A stretch of 25,000 bases of DNA, taken from positions 852,501 through 877,500 of the forward strand of contig JACVTC010000025.1 of the NCBI GenBank assembly GCA_016946835.1, read 5' to 3'. Shown here one piece after another: positions 20,646 through 25,000 of this stretch. The notes under the pieces are model-generated. The model saw only the letters and a list, made by a program, of their open reading frames with translations. It was not told the origin of the DNA and did no database searches. Made by a program: the position numbers and the translations under genes. This DNA is from Neocallimastix lanati (nom. inval.). Its lineage: Eukaryota; Neocallimastigomycota; Neocallimastigomycetes; Neocallimastigales; Neocallimastigaceae. Position 1 is the first letter of the stretch, and each line of letters opens with the position of its first letter.

Positions 20646-21651
20646 TTGAGAATAATGATACTCAAGAAGTTTGAAAGAATTTTAAAGGATGCAATTGAAA
20701 ATGAAATTATTAATATAATTTTGAAAAATATTGATTTTAAAAAGCCTTTTCTAATAATAAAATTAAATAATAAAATTAAAGTAGTTCAATTATTAATAAA
20801 TTACCCCTGTAAAATAATATTATTTTAAAAGTAAATAAAAGTAATAAAGAGGGAACTAATATTTCTATTAGTTATTGAGAATAATAATATTGATATGATT
20901 AAACTATTAATAGATTATGCCAATGAAAGTAATATTATTTCTGAAAATATTTAAAAAGTTTCTTTTAATAATTATTTATTTTGTTATTCTACTAAAAAAA
21001 AAAAAAGCATTGAATCAGCTAAATCATTAATAGATTATACCAATAAAAATAATATTATTTTGGAGATAAATGAAAAAGATATAATCAGGTGTAATCCTTT
21101 TTTTTATATTTTATTGAGAGGAATAACAGTAAAATGATAAAATTATTAATTGATTATATAAATAAGAATAATATTATTATGGAATAGAATAAGAAAAATG
21201 AAAAAGGAGTTTATCTACTTTTATTAGTTACTTTTAATAATAATATTAAAATAGTTCACTTATTAATAGATTATGCCAATAAAAATAATATCTTTTTGGA
21301 AATTAATGAAATGGATGAATTTGAAAATAATCCACTAATATTTGCAATATATAATAAGAATAATATTGAATTGATTAAATTAATGACGAATTATGTCAAT
21401 AAAAAAAAAAAATTAGAAGTAAATGAAAAAATTTAATAAAGGAAATTATCCACTTATATATTCTGATGAGAAAAATTGTAATGAAATAGTTAAATATTTA
21501 ATGGGTTTAATATTAATAAAATAATTTTCGGAATTAAATGAAAACAATAAGGAAGAAACTAATTCACTTTTATCAGTTATTAAGATTAATAACACTGAAA
21601 AGGTTATATTATTAATAGACTATGCCAATAAAAATAATATCGTTTTGGAAT

Positions 21652-21688
<37 letters not shown>

Positions 21689-21910
21689 AAATGAAATGAA
21701 TCTGCTTTTTATTGCAATTTATAATTTTTGAATTGTTAAATTATTAATAGATTTTACTTATAAAAATAATATTGTTTTAGAAATAAATAAAAATGATAAA
21801 AAAAGGAAATTATCTACTTATATATATGTTACTTATTTAATAATATTAAAATAGTTAAAATATTATTAGAGTATGCCAATAAAAATAATATTATTTTAGA
21901 AAAATAATAT
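20646..21910 (+). pseudogene. Decayed ankyrin-like repeat gene (about ten 118-bp units)
   Basis: About ten diverged units begin at roughly 20791, 20905, 21025, 21142, 21259, 21378, 21492, 21607, 21740 and 21860. Each encodes a version of LLIDYANKNNIILEIN followed by a charged stretch such as NEKD, giving a period of about 39 codons. I associate this unit with large ankyrin-like families in anaerobic gut fungi. The only sizeable intact piece is 60 codons (20646-20828). After that the frame is broken repeatedly by in-frame stops (for example at 20952, 21184 and 21434) and frameshifts, and a 29-nt A run (21658-21686) has grown inside one unit. The gene is non-functional as sequenced. It is unrelated in detail to the intact ankyrin gene at 10213-14514, whose units are more canonical. 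Confidence 0.85.
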
Positions 21911-22058
21911 ACTTTGATTTCTATGATGATTCAATAAAAAATTAAAATGAATAATAATAATAATCCTGAAATGTTTAAATCAATTAAGGTTTATTCCATA
22001 TAAAATAAATTTTTTTTTTTTTTTTTTTTTTTTTTAAACATTATACATAATAATAATC

Positions 22059-22098
<40 letters not shown>

Positions 22099-22360
22099 TA
22101 TAAAAAAAAAAAGATAATAATAATATAAATTTTTTTTTTTACATATATTTCCATCTATGATCTATATATAATCTATTAATATCTATATATTAATGAATTT
22201 CATAAAAAAGGAAATAAAATAAAATAAAATAAAATAAATTTTTAAATCTAGAATTTACGGTATTCAAAATAATAAGCATGAATATATATATATATATATT
22301 TATATATATAATTAATAGTTATTTTTAAGTATTTATTAGTAATTTTTATATAGTAATTTA
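21911..22360. other. A/T-rich region after the pseudogene
   Basis: No gene seen. It contains T and A homopolymers (about 22011-22035 and 22065-22094), an AAAAT run near 22215-22238 and TA runs. Confidence 0.5.
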
Positions 22361-22720
22361 GAGGTTTCAAGGACGAAAGAGATCTCTGACTCTTTTCATT
22401 CATCGATGATAATTTTTAGTGGATTAATTGGTTAATTCGAATCTATAATTAGAATTACTTCTTTGCTCTGTCATTTCCAGTATCAACACTACTGACATTG
22501 ATTGGTATATAAATTGACTCAGTGTAAATATCACTAATTACCATTGGCATAGCATTAGTCTTATAAAATATGAAAATTATAAATTCTAAAGATGAATGAA
22601 AAATATTATTAATTGAATACCTTCTATCCCTCTAACATGATTGCTTGTATTTAAAATACTAAATTTCAGCTAAGAAAGAGACATATTTAAGTTTTTATTA
22701 ATTGCAATTATAGTATACCA
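22361..22720. other. Moderate-complexity island without an open frame
   Basis: About 350 bp with more G/C than its flanks and stops in all frames. It contains the palindrome AGAGATCTCT (22378-22387), a GGTTAATTCGAATCT string near 22430 that superficially resembles a tRNA B box, and small nested stems (CAGTA/TACTG near 22479-22495). No RNA family is recognised. It could be a relic of an element or a small non-coding RNA. Confidence 0.35.
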
Positions 22721-23011
22721 TAATTTATAAATATATATTCAATTACATATATATAATTATATATATATATATAAAATTAAACTATTATTAGTAATTTTTA
22801 TATTTTAAAAAAATATTTCTTAATAGATAATCTCAATTTGACTTTAGTCACTTCATAGATTAATATATGTTACATTTTCATTCTTTTTAGTTGTTATTAT
22901 GTCATGATAAAAGTGTTAAAAATTAATACTATAATTAATATAGGTATATTAGTGTCTTTATATTGTATAAGAGAAATATTTAATAGATATTAATAAAATA
23001 ATTAAAAAAAA

Positions 23012-23051
23012 AAATAATCATTTATTTTTTTTTTATAATAAATGATTATTT
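23012..23051. repeat. Perfect 15-bp stem-loop
   Basis: Arms 23012-23026 (AAATAATCATTTATT) and 23037-23051 are exactly complementary around a 10-nt T-rich loop. Confidence 0.85.
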
Positions 23052-23080
23052 AATAACATAAAAAAAAATAATGATAATAA

Positions 23081-23098
23081 TCTATTATTAATAATAGA
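23081..23098. repeat. Perfect 18-bp palindrome
   Basis: TCTATTATTAATAATAGA is its own reverse complement. A short A/T-rich palindrome of this kind can arise by chance here, though the terminal TCTA/TAGA makes it somewhat less likely. Confidence 0.8.
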
Positions 23099-23326
23099 CA
23101 AATAAGATCAAAGATGAATGAGTTTTATGATGACAATTTTAAACATCATAATTAAAATATTATAAATTAGTAAACGTATTTGGCAAATTTTTATTTTATT
23201 TTTATTTTTATTTTTTTCAACTTTTAATTAAAAAAATGAACATGTTAAAAAATTATATTTAATATATAATATTTTCATAAATATGAAATTAAAATTTTTT
23301 AATTTTGTATATTTGTATTTCTATAT

Positions 23327-23457
23327 TTTAATTATTTATTATTAAATTTTAATTTTTTATTTTTATATTAAGTATTTATTATTATAGATCATTAAATTTT
23401 TTTTTAATCTATAATAATTATATAAAAATAAAAAATATTTAATAATAAATAATTAAA
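23327..23457. repeat. 131-bp long imperfect hairpin (MITE-like or small-RNA precursor-like)
   Basis: There are three nested perfect stems. The outer 20 bp pairs 23327-23346 (TTTAATTATTTATTATTAAA) with 23438-23457. The middle 16 bp pairs 23353-23368 with 23420-23435. The inner 12 bp pairs 23378-23389 (ATTATTATAGAT) with 23407-23418. Internal loops are 1-9 nt and the apical loop is 17 nt. In total 48 pairs form in register. No clear target duplication flanks it. Confidence 0.85.
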
Positions 23458-23553
23458 TGAAAACTTTTAATCTATATTGTATATTATTAAAGATAAAAAA
23501 AAAAAATTAAATAAATAAATAATAAATAAATAAATAAATAAATAAATTATTAA

Positions 23554-23558
23554 TTAAA
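23554..23558. repeat. Target-site duplication, left copy
   Basis: TTAAA immediately before the left LTR, matched exactly by 24914-24918 after the right LTR. Five bp is the usual duplication size for many LTR-element integrases. Confidence 0.9.
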
Positions 23559-23764
23559 TGTTAAGAATTAAGAATTTAGGTTTTATAATTATGTCAACTT
23601 TATTATTATATTTTTGTGATAAAGAGTTACTAGCACTTAATTATTCTAAATTAAATGCTTTTATATTAATACATTGTGGCTAATACATTATTTATATTAC
23701 ATTACATTTTATTACATTAATCTCATATTCACGTATTATAACATCATATTCACATATTCTAACA
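23559..23764 (-). repeat. Left LTR (3' LTR of the minus-strand element)
   Basis: 206 bp, starting TGTTAAGAAT and ending ATTCTAACA on the plus strand, with the short terminal inverted repeat TGTTA/TAACA. It appears identical to 24708-24913. Confidence 0.95.
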
Positions 23765-23773
23765 TTCCCCCCT
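23765..23773 (-). promoter_or_regulatory. Polypurine tract (plus-strand primer)
   Basis: On the minus strand AGGGGGGAA directly abuts the LTR start TGTTAG. It is the only G6 run in the window. It lies at the edge of a possible stem, CCTAAACC (23771-23778) with GGTTTATAGG (23803-23812). Confidence 0.85.
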
Positions 23774-24017
23774 AAACCTAGTTTTTCTAAAAGATAAAAT
23801 TCGGTTTATAGGTGAATATGTGTAAATTACTATTATTCTAAAATTTAATTTTTTACAAAATTTATTCTCTTTTATAAATTTTTCTTAATTGAAATTTTAA
23901 ACATTTAATGCATATTTTTTATTTATTTTATTCAAAAAATTTATATTATTAAATACTATTACGTTTTTGTGGTTAAACGTTTAAACCTTTAATATAATTC
24001 AAACTTAATGTTTATTG

Positions 24018-24244
24018 TAGGTTGGATACTCTTATGGTTTTATACCAATCCTATCTTTATATAAATGTTTATATTTATGGCTACTCTTTAGGTTTTACGC
24101 CATTTAATTATGTTTATATGTATATAGCTACTCTTTAGGATTTACGCTATTTCAATTATGTTTATATGTATATAGCTACTCTTTAGGATTTACGCTATTT
24201 CAATTATGTTTATATGTATGATGACCTCTTGGGTATTACATCAT
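24018..24244 (-). repeat. Array of five hairpins with variable stems and a shared 12-nt loop
   Basis: Plus-strand loops start at 24029, 24084, 24131, 24179 and 24225 (spacing 46-55). Loops are CTCTTATGGTTT, CTCTTTAGGTTT, CTCTTTAGGATT (twice) and CCTCTTGGGTAT. Stems differ but each pairs with itself: TAGG/CCTA plus TTGG/CCAA in hairpin 1 (24018-24053); ATGGC/GCCAT in 2 (24077-24103); ATAGC/GCTAT in 3 and 4 (24124-24150, 24172-24198); ATGATG/CATCAT in 5 (24218-24244). Each has a one-nucleotide bulge on the 3' side near the loop. Units 3 and 4 are a recent 48-bp duplication. Paired changes with a constant loop point to selection on RNA shape. Confidence 0.85.
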
Positions 24245-24354
24245 TTAAGAATCAATATTGTATTTATAAATTATTCTTTAATAAAAAATACTAAATAATA
24301 TTCAAATGATATTTAATTATCAATTAATGTTTTGATGTTTTCAGTATAATTTTC

Positions 24355-24367
24355 ATTAAGAGTCTCA
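24355..24367 (-). promoter_or_regulatory. Internal complement of the primer-binding site
   Basis: ATTAAGAGTCTCA on the plus strand is the exact 13-nt reverse complement of 24694-24706 inside the primer-binding site. In minus-strand RNA it reads like the tRNA-Lys(CUU) anticodon arm and could pair with the site. Confidence 0.7.
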
Positions 24368-24655
24368 GTATTGTATGAGAAAATATAATTTATACTAATA
24401 TATGCTTAAGCTTGTTTATCTCTATTTATTTAATGTTTCTATATGTTTAGAGCTTTAATTTACTTTTATTCTACTTGGGGATTCTCTTTTATCAACTATA
24501 TTAAATTTTTACGCGTTTCTTCAGTTTTTGTAATCTTGATCATTTCAAATGTTCGAAATCAATTTTATTTATTTTTCTAAGATTGACATAATGAGCAACT
24601 TTTATCGCAATTTTAGTTTCCAATTTATTTCCTTGACATAATATTACATTCGGCT

Positions 24656-24681
24656 AAGGATTTCTATTCCAAAGAATCCTT
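24656..24681. repeat. 7-bp stem-loop next to the primer-binding site
   Basis: AAGGATT (24656-24662) pairs with AATCCTT (24675-24681) around a 12-nt loop, two nucleotides from the next stem at 24684-24704. Confidence 0.7.
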
Positions 24682-24683
24682 TC

Positions 24684-24707
24684 TAAGAGTCGATGAGACT
24701 CTTAATC
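24684..24707 (-). promoter_or_regulatory. Primer-binding site for half tRNA-Lys(CUU), folded in an 8-bp hairpin
   Basis: Immediately inside the right LTR, plus-strand ATGAGACTCTTAATC (24693-24707) matches, as I recall it, the anticodon arm of eukaryotic tRNA-Lys(CUU), about nucleotides 26-40. The element's RNA is therefore complementary to the 5' half of that tRNA, as in Drosophila copia and Ty5, which use an internal tRNA-iMet fragment. No TGG-type site is present. The same bases form a perfect stem TAAGAGTC/GACTCTTA (24684-24691 with 24697-24704, loop GATGA). Confidence 0.75.
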
Positions 24708-24913
24708 TGTTAAGAATTAAGAATTTAGGTTTTATAATTATGTCAACTTTATTATTATATTTTTGTGATAAAGAGTTACTAGCACTTAATTATTCTAAAT
24801 TAAATGCTTTTATATTAATACATTGTGGCTAATACATTATTTATATTACATTACATTTTATTACATTAATCTCATATTCACGTATTATAACATCATATTC
24901 ACATATTCTAACA
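24708..24913 (-). repeat. Right LTR (5' LTR of the minus-strand element)
   Basis: 206 bp, same ends as the left LTR. On the minus strand TATAAAAGC lies at 24814-24806, placing the likely RNA start near 24775-24785 and leaving roughly 70 nt of R-U5 before the primer-binding site. Confidence 0.95.
24806..24814 (-). promoter_or_regulatory. TATA box in the 5' LTR
   Basis: TATAAAAGC on the minus strand, about 100 nt into the LTR, at the position expected for the retroelement promoter. The left LTR has the same box at 23657-23665. Confidence 0.6.
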
Positions 24914-24918
24914 TTAAA
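24914..24918. repeat. Target-site duplication, right copy
   Basis: TTAAA directly after the right LTR, identical to 23554-23558. Confidence 0.9.
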
Positions 24919-24975
24919 TAAATTATTAAATTTAATAAATATCTTTTAAAGATATTTAAAATATATATTTAAATT

Positions 24976-25000
24976 TTATTTATTATTTATTATTTATTAT
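24976..25000. repeat. Start of another TTTATTA heptamer array, cut by the window end
   Basis: The last 25 bases are three to four TTTATTA units, the same family as the large arrays to the left. Confidence 0.8.

Larger units (their letters stand above)
22721..23558. other. A/T-rich region before the LTR element, with strong hairpins
   Basis: No gene seen. It holds the stem-loops at 23012-23051, 23081-23098 and 23327-23457 listed separately, and ends in a TAAA tetramer run (about 23513-23546) next to the retroelement insertion site. Confidence 0.5.
23559..24913 (-). mobile_element. Young non-autonomous LTR retroelement (1355 bp), copia-like signals
   Basis: Two 206-bp LTRs that I read as identical bound a 943-bp interior, flanked by a perfect TTAAA duplication. 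Minus orientation is supported by an AGGGGGGAA polypurine tract next to the left LTR, TATAAAAGC in the LTR, the LTR start TGTTAGAATA, and a primer-binding site next to the right LTR. The interior has no frame of 60 codons and no protease, integrase or reverse transcriptase motif. The element must therefore have been mobilised in trans by an autonomous relative, probably of the Ty1/copia type (inferred from LTR ends, PPT and internal-tRNA priming, not from protein). Identical LTRs imply a recent insertion. By size it lies between TRIM and small LARD elements. No hammerhead core (CTGATGA...GAAA) is seen, so it is not a retrozyme. Confidence 0.93.

Noticed and set aside
22430-22446. String resembling a tRNA B box (GGTTAATTCGAATCT)
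   Set aside because: No A box, acceptor stem or anticodon arm can be built around it on either strand.
23012-23051. Intrinsic transcription terminator
   Set aside because: The stem is A/T only and the genome is eukaryotic, so a bacterial-type terminator is not expected.
23559-24913. Retrozyme (LTR element with hammerhead ribozymes)
   Set aside because: No CTGATGA and GAAA core combination in LTRs or interior on either strand; only GATGAG in the primer-site hairpin.

Overview
The window looks like eukaryotic nuclear DNA from an extremely AT-rich fungus, most likely an anaerobic gut fungus (Neocallimastigomycota). The reasons are: intergenic DNA that is almost pure A/T with 30-47 nt homopolymers; genes as isolated islands of higher GC with standard codon use; spliceosomal introns of about 190-325 nt with GTAAGN/GTAATN donors and TAG/CAG acceptors; and a decayed repeat gene whose units read like LLIDYANKNNIILEIN, a repeat I associate with ankyrin-like families of these fungi. 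The assignment is inference; Dictyostelium-like AT-rich genomes are the main alternative.

Layout. Three protein-coding genes lie on the minus strand in the left 60%. (1) At 1-1599 is a 5'-complete, 3'-truncated gene for an NADH pyrophosphatase of the NUDT12/Npy1 type: N-terminal NADH-pyrophosphatase-like domain, zinc ribbon and the start of the Nudix box, in five visible exons. (2) At 4058-6011 is a complete three-exon gene for a G3BP-type stress-granule protein (NTF2-like domain, acidic and low-complexity linker, RRM, Arg/Gly-rich tail), 446 aa. (3) At 10213-14514 is a very large ankyrin-repeat protein (1433 aa as an open frame) with three ankyrin blocks joined by acidic and Ser/Asn-rich linkers. 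On the plus strand at about 20650-21910 is an ankyrin-like repeat pseudogene of about ten 118-bp units, broken by many stops and frameshifts.

Between these lie long non-coding tracts: large arrays of a 7-bp repeat (TTTATTA or its complement), two pairs of which face each other as giant inverted repeats; a perfect 3 x 45 bp minisatellite; two stem pairs with 80-nt loops; several perfect palindromes and hairpins; and a GC-richer unidentified island at 1984-2412.

The most remarkable object is at 23559-24913. It is a complete, apparently very young non-autonomous LTR retroelement on the minus strand. It has two identical 206-bp LTRs (TG...CA), a perfect TTAAA target duplication, an AGGGGGGAA polypurine tract and a TATAAAAGC box in the LTR. 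Its primer-binding site matches the anticodon arm of tRNA-Lys(CUU) rather than a tRNA 3' end. The 943-bp interior has no reading frame worth the name. It carries an array of five hairpins with different but self-complementary stems around a shared 12-nt loop, and those loops expose the same AAGAG core as the primer-binding site. A 13-nt complement of that site lies further inside. I regard this as the best candidate for a previously undescribed system: a miniature element that may recruit or regulate its half-tRNA primer through repeated RNA loops.
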